From positions 1 through 53,646 of the forward strand of contig JAGXSZ010000008.1 of NCBI GenBank assembly GCA_018333515.1: DNA of 53,646 nucleotides, written 5' to 3'. How positions within the stretch are numbered: the stretch's first letter is position 1; each line of letters opens with the position of its first letter. The notes beneath the pieces were generated by a model, which was not told the DNA's origin, made no database searches, and worked only from the letters and a program-made list of their open reading frames with translations. Source of the stretch: Actinomycetota bacterium. GTDB taxonomy: Bacteria; Actinomycetota; Aquicultoria; Aquicultorales; Aquicultoraceae. This document shows, in pieces, positions 44,909 to 52,576 of this stretch. The position numbers and the translations under genes are program-made.

Positions 44909-44980
44909 GCACTCATTGCTCAGAACCACGTCTCAAGCAATAGGGCGAATCGGGCGCCGTAAGCGCCGGGTAATGAGTGC
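44909..44980 (+). promoter_or_regulatory. structured pstS leader (possible attenuator)
   Basis: GCACTCATT and AATGAGTGC pair across 54 nt and enclose a GGCGC/GCGCC hairpin, ending 24 nt before the pstS ATG. No known riboswitch consensus is recognised. It may only stabilise the mRNA. Confidence 0.35.
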
Positions 44981-45003
44981 GACAAAACAGGAGGTGTTTC
45001 CTA

Positions 45004-46032
45004 ATGCAATTAGCAAGACGCAACAAGGCAATCGTTCTTCTGCTTATCACAACCCTGCTAGTAGCCGTAACCTTAGCGACTGTGGCTCCAAACATCGCGT
45101 TAGCGCACAAGGACAAGAAACCGAAAAAAGTCATAAAGGTCGCGGGAAAAATCATCAAGGTTGAGACCAAAACCGTCAGGCAAGGCAGCCGGACGAAGAT
45201 AATAAAGATCGTTCGCACGACCGAGAAAGTAGGCGACAAAACCGTTATCACCATAACAAGGACAATTATTAAGGATGATAAGCCGAAGCCGCCCAAGGAC
45301 GCTCTGGAAGGAAAGATTTTAATTAGCGGCTCATCGACGGTCAAGCCTATCGCCGATGATTTGGCGAGGTCGTTTGTGGATAAGCACAAGCGCGTTAGAA
45401 TTCAGATTAAAGCCAATGGTTCCAACGTAGGCATCCAGGAAGTCTCCGCCGGTAAGGTCGATATCGGCATGATATCGCGTGATATCAGGCCTGAAGAAAC
45501 AGCGGCCGGCCTAGCGGCTACAAAGCTCGGCCAAGATGTTGTCGCAATATATGTAAACTCGAATAATCCAGTCAATTCGTTTACGAAAGACCAGGTCACG
45601 AAGGTCTACAACGGAACGATAACAAACTGGCAGACATTCGGAGGCAAAAACGCGCCGATTCTACCGATGGGATTCAATTCGACCGCGGGCACCTACGATT
45701 ACTTCATGAAGACCTTCATGGGCGGTCAAACATTGTCAAGCGCTGTGAGAGCATTCGGTACTAACCTTGGGGTTCGCCGTTCGGTAGCCGCCACCGACAC
45801 AGCAGTCGGATACGCGTCGCTCGCATTTGACAACAAAAGGGTGAGGCCCGTATTTATCGATGGCGTAGCGCCGACCTACGGCAACGCAAGGGCCGGAAAG
45901 TACCCGTATGTTAGAAACCTCAACTTCGTGACGAAGAGTCCGGCGAGCAAAGCGACGAACGAGTTCATCAAATTCACACTCAGCAATGAAGGTAAGCGAA
46001 TCATGCAAAAGCATAACCTTATTATTGAGTAA
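45004..46032 (+). CDS. pstS: phosphate ABC transporter substrate-binding protein (PstS-like)
   Basis: PstS captures phosphate outside the membrane for the PstSCAB importer. The 342-residue product has a signal peptide (LLLITTLLVAVTLATVAPNIALA). A strongly basic, repetitive linker of about 70 residues follows (KKPKKVIKVAGKIIKVETK and related beta-like repeats), then the SBP domain. That domain has ISGSSTVKPIADDL, GSNVGIQEVSAGKVDIGMISRD and the KAP-type NSTAGTYDYF. The basic linker is unusual and may bind wall polymers. The ATG at 45004 has RBS AGGAGG. pstC and pstA are not adjacent. Confidence 0.9.
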   Translation: MQLARRNKAIVLLLITTLLVAVTLATVAPNIALAHKDKKPKKVIKVAGKIIKVETKTVRQGSRTKIIKIVRTTEKVGDKTVITITRTIIKDDKPKPPKDALEGKILISGSSTVKPIADDLARSFVDKHKRVRIQIKANGSNVGIQEVSAGKVDIGMISRDIRPEETAAGLAATKLGQDVVAIYVNSNNPVNSFTKDQVTKVYNGTITNWQTFGGKNAPILPMGFNSTAGTYDYFMKTFMGGQTLSSAVRAFGTNLGVRRSVAATDTAVGYASLAFDNKRVRPVFIDGVAPTYGNARAGKYPYVRNLNFVTKSPASKATNEFIKFTLSNEGKRIMQKHNLIIE

Positions 46033-46154
46033 CGGTGCGCGGATAATCCAATAATGAACCTTTCTATAAAAAGAGGACGGGGATTAACATTAAGTCTCCC
46101 ATGGCCTGCTTGGTCCTTAGGGTATATAGGGTCTTTACCTCCGTCCCCAGCTAA

Positions 46155-46200
46155 CCGTAGCTACAGGTAGCTACAGGGACGTAGCTACCTGTAGCTACGG
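46155..46200. repeat. perfect 20-bp hairpin of GTAGCTAC repeats
   Basis: Left arm CCGTAGCTACAGGTAGCTAC, 6-nt loop, perfect inverse on the right. It is built of repeated GTAGCTAC palindromes and lies 122 bp past pstS. It may be a terminator or part of a REP-type element, since a REP-like copy follows 54 bp on. Confidence 0.65.
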
Positions 46201-46253
46201 TTACTCATGCTAAAAATTAGTAGTAGCGGAATTTTCTTCAGATCAAAAGGCAT

Positions 46254-46278
46254 CCGTAACTTCCGTAGCAACGTCCCC
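46254..46278 (+). repeat. REP-like motif copy (one mismatch)
   Basis: Matches the 25-bp arm at 28070-28094 with a single C-to-T change (CCGTAACTTCC then GTAGCAACGTCCCC). Confidence 0.6.
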
Positions 46279-46364
46279 TCCATTAGTAATTGGTAGTAAT
46301 TAATTGTAGGCCATGCTATTTTAGTCTGGAGCCATATTGTGGTAATTACCCATAGGAGAAATTC

Positions 46365-46664
46365 ATGAAAGCGATCATCTTGGCATTAGTAGCGATACTG
46401 ACCATACTCGCTATCGGATGCAACGGCACCACGGCCAAAATCGGCGAAATGCCTTCCGGCGGTACTTGAAACGAAAATAAGACCTATCTCCAGGGTGGAG
46501 TCGACCGATACAAAGCAGAGTTCGGCACATATCCGGCGACTGTGGAAGAGCTGCTGAAAGAAAAGGACGGTAAGGGTCCATTTGTCGAAGGCATCCCCGC
46601 ATGTCCGTCCAACAGCGATTATGCGATAATAGACGGTATTGTACGAGAAGTGCCAAGGCAATAA
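46365..46664 (+). pseudogene. lipoprotein with pseudopilin-like C-terminal domain, interrupted by in-frame TGA
   Basis: The frame starts with ATG 46365 (RBS AGGAGAA), encodes a lipoprotein signal ending LAIGC, then meets TGA at codon 35 (46467-46469). It continues open for 64 codons to TAA 46662-46664. The downstream part (LQGGVDRYKAEFGTYPATVE, then GPFVEGIPACPSN) matches C-terminal domains of type II pseudopilins. So it is either a nonsense-mutated gene or a selenocysteine readthrough. A 5-bp CTCCA-GGG-TGGAG hairpin lies 18 nt after the TGA, weak support for a SECIS. No sel genes are in the window. Confidence 0.6.
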
Positions 46665-46674
46665 GGCGAAAAAC

Positions 46675-46854
46675 CTAAGAACACACACCTACATGACCCT
46701 TCAGGTTCTTCGAGGGGTCATATTCCTTTGAATGCTTGGATGTCGATCGCGGCATATCTTTAAGCGCTTTTAGCCTCTTGTTCTCATCTCTAAGCCTTGC
46801 ACATTGGTTCAAGGATTCATCTAGTTGATGCTGTAATTCCTCATCGTCTTTCAT
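46675..46854 (-). CDS. short coiled-coil protein coupled to vapC
   Basis: The 59-residue product starts MKDDEELQHQLDESLNQCAR, a coiled coil ending with DENKRLKALK, followed by a polar tail. Its ATG overlaps the vapC stop (ATGA), implying coupled translation as a third gene of the VapBC unit. It may be a truncated larger protein: LRxENxRLKxLL helices begin several nuclease or helicase families. No domain is identified. Confidence 0.5.
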   Translation of the reverse strand: MKDDEELQHQLDESLNQCARLRDENKRLKALKDMPRSTSKHSKEYDPSKNLKGHVGVCS

Positions 46855-47210
46855 AAAAAAACCAGATCGAGTCGTGAAGATTCTGTACTTAGTTTCTTGT
46901 CTAACGTCCATAGCGGCACTCCGGTCAAGGCAGCCGACGCAAGCAGGTTCATGTCGACATATCCCAAACCTTTTCCCATTAAACTATGAGCGTCGATAAA
47001 TTGCATAACCTCTTCGTGATCAGCCTGTACGGCGCATGGAAGTGTTTGAATTAGTGATATAATCTCCGATCTGTTTTTAAGATTTCCGCATGCTAGCTCG
47101 CCTATAATAAATGGATGACAAAGAACACGGTCATCGTCTAGCAGCGTTTCTAAACCTGAGTTTCCGTATCGAAGATGCGCAACCCATACCGACGTATCGA
47201 CAAGAACCAT
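46851..47210 (-). CDS. vapC: VapC-like PIN-domain toxin
   Basis: The 119-residue PIN ribonuclease toxin has MVLVDTSVWVAHLR (first catalytic Asp), a Glu in FIIGELACG, and GYVDMNLLASA with WTLDKKL near the C-terminus (later acidic residues). VapC toxins cut tRNA or rRNA. It starts immediately at the end of vapB (47211), the usual antitoxin-toxin order. A small coiled-coil gene overlaps its stop. Confidence 0.85.
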   Translation of the reverse strand: MVLVDTSVWVAHLRYGNSGLETLLDDDRVLCHPFIIGELACGNLKNRSEIISLIQTLPCAVQADHEEVMQFIDAHSLMGKGLGYVDMNLLASAALTGVPLWTLDKKLSTESSRLDLVFL

Positions 47211-47408
47211 TTATGCGCCTTCCGCCCGTCTTCTCGATATCGGCTTCAGGTTCTTTTCGGTTCCTCCCATTTTTGCAAGCCTCTTGCCGCTTTCTCTTGC
47301 TATAAGAGCTTCAAGCCCTAGGTGAACCAATGAAGTTTTTTCCTTGATACCGGTTATCTTTCTTGCTTTTTCAAGTAGTTCGTCGTTTATATTAAGAGTA
47401 GTCCTCAT
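47211..47408 (-). CDS. vapB: VapB-like antitoxin
   Basis: The 65-residue product begins MRTTLNINDELLEKARKITG, a ribbon-helix-helix DNA-binding start of the VapB type (TTLxIDDxLLxxA). A toxin-binding tail rich in basic residues (GKRLAKMGGTEKNLKPISRRR) follows. The ATG at 47408 follows GGGAGGAAAA. It forms an operon with the PIN toxin and probably autorepresses it. Confidence 0.85.
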   Translation of the reverse strand: MRTTLNINDELLEKARKITGIKEKTSLVHLGLEALIARESGKRLAKMGGTEKNLKPISRRRAEGA

Positions 47409-47659
47409 CTTTTTTCCTCCCATAATACTCAATATCATATGTATTAATATGCATTATTAATCTTCTTATATCAATATCTTTTCGACAATTATGCGTGAAA
47501 TTACAGTCCATAATCTTAAATCTCTTAATTTGTGGTTATCAATGATAATGCGGAAGAGCCTCGGTCACCTGTTACAAAAATCCTACTGAAATTATATAGC
47601 CATGTCGTAGCGAGCGGAATACCGGAGTGCGAAAGTTTTACTTTTGTGAAAACTATCCA

Positions 47660-47872
47660 TCAAAATGATAAAATTGTTCGAATCCTTCCAGGGTCAAAAT
47701 TTTCAGAAGTTGAAAAACGGCTTGTCAAAACCATGATCGAGGGGGTCGTAAGTTTGCTGCCCGTCGAATGTGATACTTTCGTGCTTTGGGCTATCTGGCG
47801 GTTAGATAACCCAATAGCCTTTAGTCTTAACACTTCTTTAAATTTTCGCATGGATAACCTTTTCTTTGGCAT
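47660..47872 (-). pseudogene. remnant of an IS21-family transposase (IstA N-terminus)
   Basis: The frame begins MPKKRLSMRKFKEVLRLKAI and GLSNRQIAQSTKVSHSTGSK, the HTH start of IstA transposases. It then degenerates and stops at 70 residues. A full IstA has about 400-500 residues, so this is a decayed piece. No istB or terminal repeats are visible. A plus-strand frame here (47532-47885) is judged a shadow. Confidence 0.7.
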
Positions 47873-48050
47873 TTTGCCCTCCTAAAACTGTAATTATTAC
47901 AGTATATGGAAGGCTCCTTCTTGTTATCCAGGCGTCATTTATTGCTTCGCACGCGAAGCGGTTGCCTATATTGTGTAAAAATGCAGTTGATTTAAGCCGA
48001 TTATGAGGTAAAATAATAGTATTACTAAGTATTAACAGATGGAGGTGATT

Positions 48051-48299
48051 ATGTTGGGAAGAACAACAAAAGTCTTATCCTTCTCCCTTCCACCGGAGAC
48101 GGCGGACAAAATAGCAGACATGGCAAAGAAAGAGCGTCGCTCTAAAAGCGAGCTTTTGCGTGAAATGGTTCATGTTTATGAGGAGCGTCAAGCCGAAGAA
48201 GAATGGCAAGATCTTTTCGCATTCGGTGAAAAGACGGCAAAGCGCTTTGGTATTAAAAACGAGGATGAGCTGTTCAAGATTCTTAGCGGGACTGCGTAA
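48051..48299 (+). CDS. ribbon-helix-helix antitoxin (CopG/RelB-like)
   Basis: The 82-residue product begins MLGRTTKVLSFSLPPETADK and continues with an RHH helix pair (MAKKERRSKSELLREMVHVY), typical of CopG/MetJ-fold antitoxins, and a helical tail. I chose ATG 48051: the upstream in-frame ATG forms part of its RBS (ATGGAGGTG). Its stop codon overlaps the ATG of the PIN toxin. A second TA pair of the island. Confidence 0.85.
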   Translation: MLGRTTKVLSFSLPPETADKIADMAKKERRSKSELLREMVHVYEERQAEEEWQDLFAFGEKTAKRFGIKNEDELFKILSGTA

Positions 48300-48706
48300 T
48301 GCTAAGAGTGGTTTTTGATTCTAATGTCTATATATCAGCGCTTCTTTTTGATGGCCCACCAAGACAAGTATTAGAGCTTGCCTTAAAGCACCGGGTGATT
48401 CTCGTTGTCTCTGATGATATCATCAATGAGACCGCCGGTAAGCTTCGGGAGAAGTTTTTCTGGCCGGAGCACCGAATTCAGCAATTTGTGCGACAGACCA
48501 GCAGACTTGCTGAGCTTTACAATCCGAAAGCAAAGATTAAAGTCATCAAGGATGAGCCGGATAACAGAGTGCTAGAATGCGCAGTTGCCGGAAAAGCTCA
48601 TCTTATTATTTCGGGTGATAATCACCTGCTAAAACTTAAAGTTTACAAAACCATCCCAATTCAGAAGCCAAAATATCTAACATATCTTATGGAGCAAAAG
48701 GACTAA
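48299..48706 (+). CDS. PIN-domain toxin
   Basis: The 135-residue product starts MLRVVFDSNVYISALLF (first Asp of the PIN active site), with VSDDIINETAGKL (Glu) and EPDNRVLECAVAGKAHLIISGDNHLL (Asp triad). It belongs to the COG1569-type putative toxin family. Its ATG overlaps the RHH antitoxin stop. The product is likely a Mg-dependent ribonuclease neutralised by the upstream antitoxin. Confidence 0.85.
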   Translation: MLRVVFDSNVYISALLFDGPPRQVLELALKHRVILVVSDDIINETAGKLREKFFWPEHRIQQFVRQTSRLAELYNPKAKIKVIKDEPDNRVLECAVAGKAHLIISGDNHLLKLKVYKTIPIQKPKYLTYLMEQKD

Positions 48707-48776
48707 AGATATGAACTGTTTAATCTATCTTCGAGTATCAAACTGATTTTGGGTGCTTTATCTTGCGCTTTAGTGC

Positions 48777-48805
48777 AAAAAAAAGCCCCACTAGGATAGT
48801 GAGGC
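48777..48805 (-). terminator. rho-independent terminator of tRNA-Gln
   Basis: On the minus strand, a 9-bp stem (GCCTCACTA/TAGTGGGGC with one wobble) is followed by eight T. It lies 10 bp beyond the tRNA-Gln 3' end. Confidence 0.85.
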
Positions 48806-48814
48806 AAACAATCG

Positions 48815-48886
48815 CTGGGGCGGAAGGATTCGAACCTACGATAACCGGTACCAAAAACCGGTGCCTTACCACTTGGCCACGCCCCA
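48815..48886 (-). tRNA. tRNA-Gln (anticodon TTG)
   Basis: 72 nt. Acceptor TGGGGCG pairs CGCCCCA, the anticodon stem is CCGGT/ACCGG with loop TTTTGGT (anticodon TTG), and the T arm is GTAGGTTCGAATCCTTC. No encoded CCA. Its own terminator follows. It borders the TA island, which fits tRNA-linked integration. Confidence 0.95.
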
Positions 48887-49023
48887 ATATTAATAAAATA
48901 AAGCTGTGCTCTCGTCACAGCTTTCGCGACAATCCAGGCTCGACCATAGCCGAACGCAGAGCCTAAAAAAATATAACATGCCGAAAAATAAAAGTCCACC
49001 CTGCCGAGACATAGCTACACGGC

Positions 49024-49218
49024 CTAGGGTCTGGCTTTTTTCTTCTGCTTTAACACTTCCACGAGGTGGCTGCCTCTGAGCCAAATGCCGCTGAAAATAA
49101 AGAACAGATGGACGGGTAGCACTTGAGGCAATTTATATCCCAGGGCGAACCCGATAGGCCATGCCAAGCCCGCAAGAATGAAGCAGAGCAGACCGATTTG
49201 TTTCCTGTAAGCCTTCAA
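49024..49218 (-). CDS. small two-helix membrane protein (64 aa)
   Basis: The product MKAYRKQIGLLCFILAGLAW continues with two TM helices (about 8-27 and 34-50) and a Lys-rich C-terminus (VLKQKKKARP). AGGAGC (rc) precedes the ATG. No family recognised; it may be a small membrane regulator. Confidence 0.6.
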   Translation of the reverse strand: MKAYRKQIGLLCFILAGLAWPIGFALGYKLPQVLPVHLFFIFSGIWLRGSHLVEVLKQKKKARP

Positions 49219-49385
49219 AAACAGCTCCTAACTCTATTTGTCTTACGATAACATATTTCGACGCCGGCAGCTAACACTACCTGCGGTACCGAGTAACCGC
49301 TCACCCCTCTAGACGGTCTCCGGATTATCTCGCGATTATCGTTGATAGTCTCACGGCTATTGCGGGTATCTATAAAAAAACAGGC

Positions 49386-49859
49386 ATGTTATGGATTTCT
49401 CAATCCGGCAAGATTATAATCTTATTCGCCCGCAATTATCGACGCAATGAAAGGTCGTGTGGTTTTTTGGTTCAAAAGAATTATTTCTATGTAGTCGAGA
49501 GCAAGCCTGAGAACCTTGCTCGAATTAGGGACTACTTTAAAGATATCGCGAGTACCAACAATATCGTCGACGCGGACAGCTACGACATCTTGGTTTCAAT
49601 CGGCGAGGCGGCGACAAATGCGATAGAGCACGGCCGGGGCGGCGATGTGGAGGTAGATTTCGACCTCGTCAAAGACGTTCTTACCGTCTGCGTTCGCAGC
49701 AATGGAGCGTTCGTCAAAAATATCCCGCTGCCCGAAGAGGATGGCTTTAGGGGTAGAGGGATTCTGCTCATGTTGGCCCTCATGGACCAAGTCACCATCG
49801 ACGAGCAGCAAGACAGCGTGACGGTCGTCATGAGTAAACATTTTAAAAGGGCGGGATAA
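49386..49859 (+). CDS. anti-sigma regulatory factor (HATPase, RsbW/SpoIIAB-like)
   Basis: The 157-residue product has an HATPase_c kinase domain: SYDILVSIGEAATNAIEHGR (N box) and EEDGFRGRGILLMLALMDQV (G box). Such proteins bind and inhibit sigma factors and phosphorylate STAS antagonists. The N-terminal 28 residues are atypical; a TTG at 49467 (MVQKNYFYVVES) is a plausible true start, so the N-terminus is uncertain. Its probable network partners (STAS at 26643, SpoIIE phosphatase at 29664) are far away in the window. Confidence 0.85.
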   Translation: MLWISQSGKIIILFARNYRRNERSCGFLVQKNYFYVVESKPENLARIRDYFKDIASTNNIVDADSYDILVSIGEAATNAIEHGRGGDVEVDFDLVKDVLTVCVRSNGAFVKNIPLPEEDGFRGRGILLMLALMDQVTIDEQQDSVTVVMSKHFKRAG

Positions 49860-50010
49860 AGAAGGCGTACCGCCAGTACACAATCAACCGATTTCAAAAT
49901 TAATAGAAAAACTATTGCTTTGATAGTTTAAACAAAATATTTTTGGGAAAATTCTCAGCAGAACGGCGATACCTAACATTGACGAAGACTTGTTGCAGAA
50001 AGGAGTCATC

Positions 50011-50220
50011 ATGAAAGGTCAGCTAGTCCGCGGCTTGTCGTTCGGAAACTTTAACGGAAAGACACTCGACGAAGTACTCGCGGGCCCAAAACGCATCGAA
50101 AATTTAGCGTTCTGTCGGCGCTGCGGCTGCAAACTCTCTCAATACCGGGACTATAATGAGGACTTCTGCTGCAGCTGTCAGCGGGCACTCAATCCCTTGT
50201 TCGGCCGCACCGCGTCATAA
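50011..50220 (+). CDS. small zinc-ribbon-like protein (69 aa)
   Basis: The product starts MKGQLVRGLSFGNFNGKTLD and has two Cys pairs, FCRRCGCKL and DFCCSCQRAL, spaced like a zinc ribbon (CxxC-15-CxxC). No other domain is visible. The ATG follows AAAGGAG. It may bind zinc and a protein or nucleic acid. It lies between the HATPase gene and convergent pstB. Confidence 0.65.
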   Translation: MKGQLVRGLSFGNFNGKTLDEVLAGPKRIENLAFCRRCGCKLSQYRDYNEDFCCSCQRALNPLFGRTAS

Positions 50221-50340
50221 TATTTAGACATCCGAGACTTGAGAAAAGCGATTCGCTATCGTCACACAATGGCCGGCGATACGTTCGAAACAGCCTCCCG
50301 CAAACGCGGACTTGACTGCGAAAGGCGATCCTCGCGGGCG

Positions 50341-51117
50341 CTATCCGAAACGACCGGTGATGTAGTCCTCGGTCTTCTTATTAGACGGCCTGGTAAATAT
50401 GGTCGTGGTGTCGTCAAACTCGACCAACCTGCCGGGTGCGCCTGTCTCTTCTACCAGGAAAAACGCGGTATAGTCGGATACGCGAGCCGCTTGCTGCATA
50501 TTGTGCGTGACCATGATTATCGTGTAATCTTTCTTGAGTTCGTCTATGAGGTCTTCTATTTTCTGCGTCGATATCGGGTCGAGCGCGGAGCACGGCTCGT
50601 CCATTAAGAGAAGCTCGGGCTTGATGGTCAGCGCTCTGGCGATACAGAGGCGCTGCTGCTGCCCGCCCGAGAGCTGCATAGCCGACTTGTGTAACGTGTT
50701 TTTGACCTCACCCCACAATGCCGCTCTTACCAGGCTCTCCTCGACGATACTGTCGAGGTCGCTTTTCTTTTTGACGCCATGGATTTTAGGTCCGAGCGCC
50801 AGATTCTCATAGATGCTTTTCGGAAAGGGGTTTGGCTTTTGGAAGACCATGCCTACCCGCTTGCGAAGGAGCACCGGGTCGACACCGTTATAGATATCGA
50901 TGTCGTCGATGAGAACCTTGCCTTCGATATGCGTGCTCATAGATATCTCGTTCGTCCGGTTGATAATGCGCAACACGGTCGATTTTCCGCAGCCGGAGGG
51001 CCCGATAAACGCGGTGACTTTGTTCTTCTCCAGCTGAAACGACACATCTTCTATCGCCCTAAACGCGCCGTAATAGAAAGAGACGTTTTTAAACTCTACC
51101 TTTATCTTGCCTGGCAT
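50341..51117 (-). CDS. pstB: phosphate ABC transporter ATP-binding protein PstB
   Basis: PstB powers the PstSCAB phosphate importer. The 258-residue product has Walker [10 protein letters not shown] (39-47), the family loop INRTNEI, Q-loop [16 protein letters not shown], the signature LSGGQQQRL, and Walker [14 protein letters not shown]. FxFYYGxFxAI at the N-terminus and [16 protein letters not shown] are PstB-typical. No pstC, pstA or phoU is next to it, so the transporter genes are dispersed. It is convergent with the zinc-ribbon gene. ATG at 51117, RBS AGGAGAA. Confidence 0.95.
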   Translation of the reverse strand: MPGKIKVEFKNVSFYYGAFRAIEDVSFQLEKNKVTAFIGPSGCGKSTVLRIINRTNEISMSTHIEGKVLIDDIDIYNGVDPVLLRKRVGMVFQKPNPFPKSIYENLALGPKIHGVKKKSDLDSIVEESLVRAALWGEVKNTLHKSAMQLSGGQQQRLCIARALTIKPELLLMDEPCSALDPISTQKIEDLIDELKKDYTIIMVTHNMQQAARVSDYTAFFLVEETGAPGRLVEFDDTTTIFTRPSNKKTEDYITGRFG

Positions 51118-51548
51118 ATCAAGGTTCTCCTAAAAGCCGATGTTCATCGCGATGACGAAAATATTATCAACCATTCCAATATATACAAGTTCGCGTTATT
51201 TTGCTACTCTTGCCCGACCCGACGGAAGCATCCAAAATTATGCGGGCACTGAGAACGCCGCATCCATTCTCGACATAGAGCCCGTCCAAATATCCTTCTC
51301 TGATTATTGCGCGGTAAAGAACCCGCTTGTCTTGTAGTCGATAGATTAATTCCCGCTGTCGTATTTAACAGCTTCCTTACAAATTGTTTGCGCGGGTTTA
51401 ACCAATCATCCCGCGCGCCCTGCTACGGTAAGGGTGAAGCTGAAACGTCGCCACGCGGGCAGGGGTCCCCATAAATAAACCCCTGCCCATCTCGATTGCG
51501 TTTTAGTTACGTCCGAACGACACAGAAAGGAACGGAGGGGGTGATGGG
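51118..51548. other. divergent pstB/psiE region with Pho box F
   Basis: No gene in 430 bp. The Pho box at 51365-51403 faces psiE. No membrane-permease remnant is recognisable near pstB. Confidence 0.5.
51365..51403 (+). promoter_or_regulatory. Pho box F (psiE)
   Basis: Plus strand: TTAACA (51365-51370), CTTACA (51376-51381), TTTGCG (51387-51392), TTAACC (51398-51403), 11 bp apart. The same four-unit pattern (TTAACA, xTTACA, TTTGCx, TTAACC) recurs in box G. It lies 146 bp upstream of psiE. Confidence 0.75.
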
Positions 51549-52052
51549 ATGGCAACCAATAACCACAGTTTGCATAGGAGAGGGATGTTTTTAGACAGCG
51601 CCGTGTTTAAAAAGATATTTGTGGCCGATTGCCGGAAGAAAGTCTTGATTAAATCTTATCGGTCGGTCAGCAACCTCATAATCGATGCGCTCATAATCGC
51701 GGTTCTTCTCGCCCTGGTGGCCGGGACGGTCCGGATTTTCTTGCGCTTGCCCGCCACGTTAAGCCAGGGTTATCTCTCCGGCGTCTTTTATAACCTGCTC
51801 AACGATGTGATGGTCATCTTTATCTTCGTTGAACTCTTTCGCGTACTCTTGGATTACTTTAAGGAGGAGCGGGTCAAAATCACGTACATCGCCGATGCCA
51901 CGCTGGTCTTTACCTTCAAAGAGATCTGGATTCGTTTCACGCAACCCGATTTCGAGCCCGCTAAGATACTGGCTATGGGCGCCACCATGTTGGCCGTCGC
52001 GACGGTTCGCACCCTCGCGGTCATCTACTCTCCCGACCGCGCGAGGGAATAA
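51549..52052 (+). CDS. psiE: PsiE-family phosphate-starvation-inducible membrane protein
   Basis: The 167-residue product has four TM helices (about 42-62, 80-102, 118-135 and 140-158). It carries the PsiE family core NDVMVIFIFVELFRVLLDYF, then VKITYIADATLVFTFKEIWI. PsiE is a known Pho regulon member of unknown biochemical role. The ATG at 51549 follows GGAGGGGGTG. Box F lies directly upstream, and it is convergent with the arsenate reductase gene, whose 3' end it overlaps. Confidence 0.88.
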   Translation: MATNNHSLHRRGMFLDSAVFKKIFVADCRKKVLIKSYRSVSNLIIDALIIAVLLALVAGTVRIFLRLPATLSQGYLSGVFYNLLNDVMVIFIFVELFRVLLDYFKEERVKITYIADATLVFTFKEIWIRFTQPDFEPAKILAMGATMLAVATVRTLAVIYSPDRARE

Positions 52053-52468
52053 AGCGCGCCGGGTAATGTTTCGATAAATGCTTTGACCTCGTCCCGAACC
52101 CGGCGAAAGGCCCCCGTAATCTCCTCTTCGCTCCCCCGCGCCTGGGCCGGATCGTCAAAGCTTACATGGACAACGGTCGCTCGCCCATAAAATAACGGGC
52201 ATCGCTCACGCGCACTATCGCAGACGGTAACAACGAAATCGAAGGCCGCGTCTGTGAACTCATCGACATGCTTCGACCGCCGCGTCGAGATATCGACACC
52301 CGACTCAGCCATAACCCGTACCGCGTAAGGGTTAAGCCCATGCGCCTCGACACCGGCCGAATACGCCTCGAGAACGTCGCCTTTTAAGTATCGCGCCCAA
52401 CCCTCGGCCATCTGGCTGCGCGCGGAATTGCCGGTGCAGAGAAAGAGGACTTTGAGTTTCGAGTTCAT
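52025..52468 (-). CDS. arsC: thioredoxin-coupled arsenate reductase (low-MW PTPase family)
   Basis: The enzyme reduces arsenate to arsenite with thioredoxin. The 147-residue product has the P-loop CTGNSARS (Cys11, Arg17). The resolving Cys pair Cys83 and Cys90 sits in TVCDSARERCP, the layout of S. aureus ArsC rather than of a plain tyrosine phosphatase. Its 3' end overlaps psiE by 28 bp on the opposite strand. Box G lies 221-259 bp upstream, but a 12-bp hairpin sits between. Phosphate-starved cells import arsenate through Pst, so co-regulation makes sense. Confidence 0.92.
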   Translation of the reverse strand: MNSKLKVLFLCTGNSARSQMAEGWARYLKGDVLEAYSAGVEAHGLNPYAVRVMAESGVDISTRRSKHVDEFTDAAFDFVVTVCDSARERCPLFYGRATVVHVSFDDPAQARGSEEEITGAFRRVRDEVKAFIETLPGALYSLARSGE

Positions 52469-52576
52469 GTTTTCAATAACCCCGCTTTAGGATTCATGTT
52501 TACATTATGCCATAACAGCCAAACAACGATTACGCGCCGGCTACGCGCCGTCGTCCGCACAACGAATAGCGCAATC

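Larger units (their letters stand above)
44573..45003. other. pstS upstream region with Pho box and structured leader
   Basis: 430 bp without a gene. Holds Pho box E, a probable -10 near 44821-44828 (TACACTAT), and a leader with nested pairing (GCACTCATT 44909-44917 with AATGAGTGC 44972-44980, and inner GGCGC-CGTAA-GCGCC). Confidence 0.5.
46033..46364. other. non-coding gap with perfect hairpin and REP-like copy
   Basis: Contains a 20-bp perfect stem (46155-46200) and a REP-like copy (46254-46278), between pstS and the interrupted lipoprotein gene. No gene supported. Confidence 0.5.

Noticed and set aside
47532-47885. 117-codon plus-strand frame
   Set aside because: It is antisense to the IS21-type HTH remnant, has no RBS and no domain; judged a shadow.
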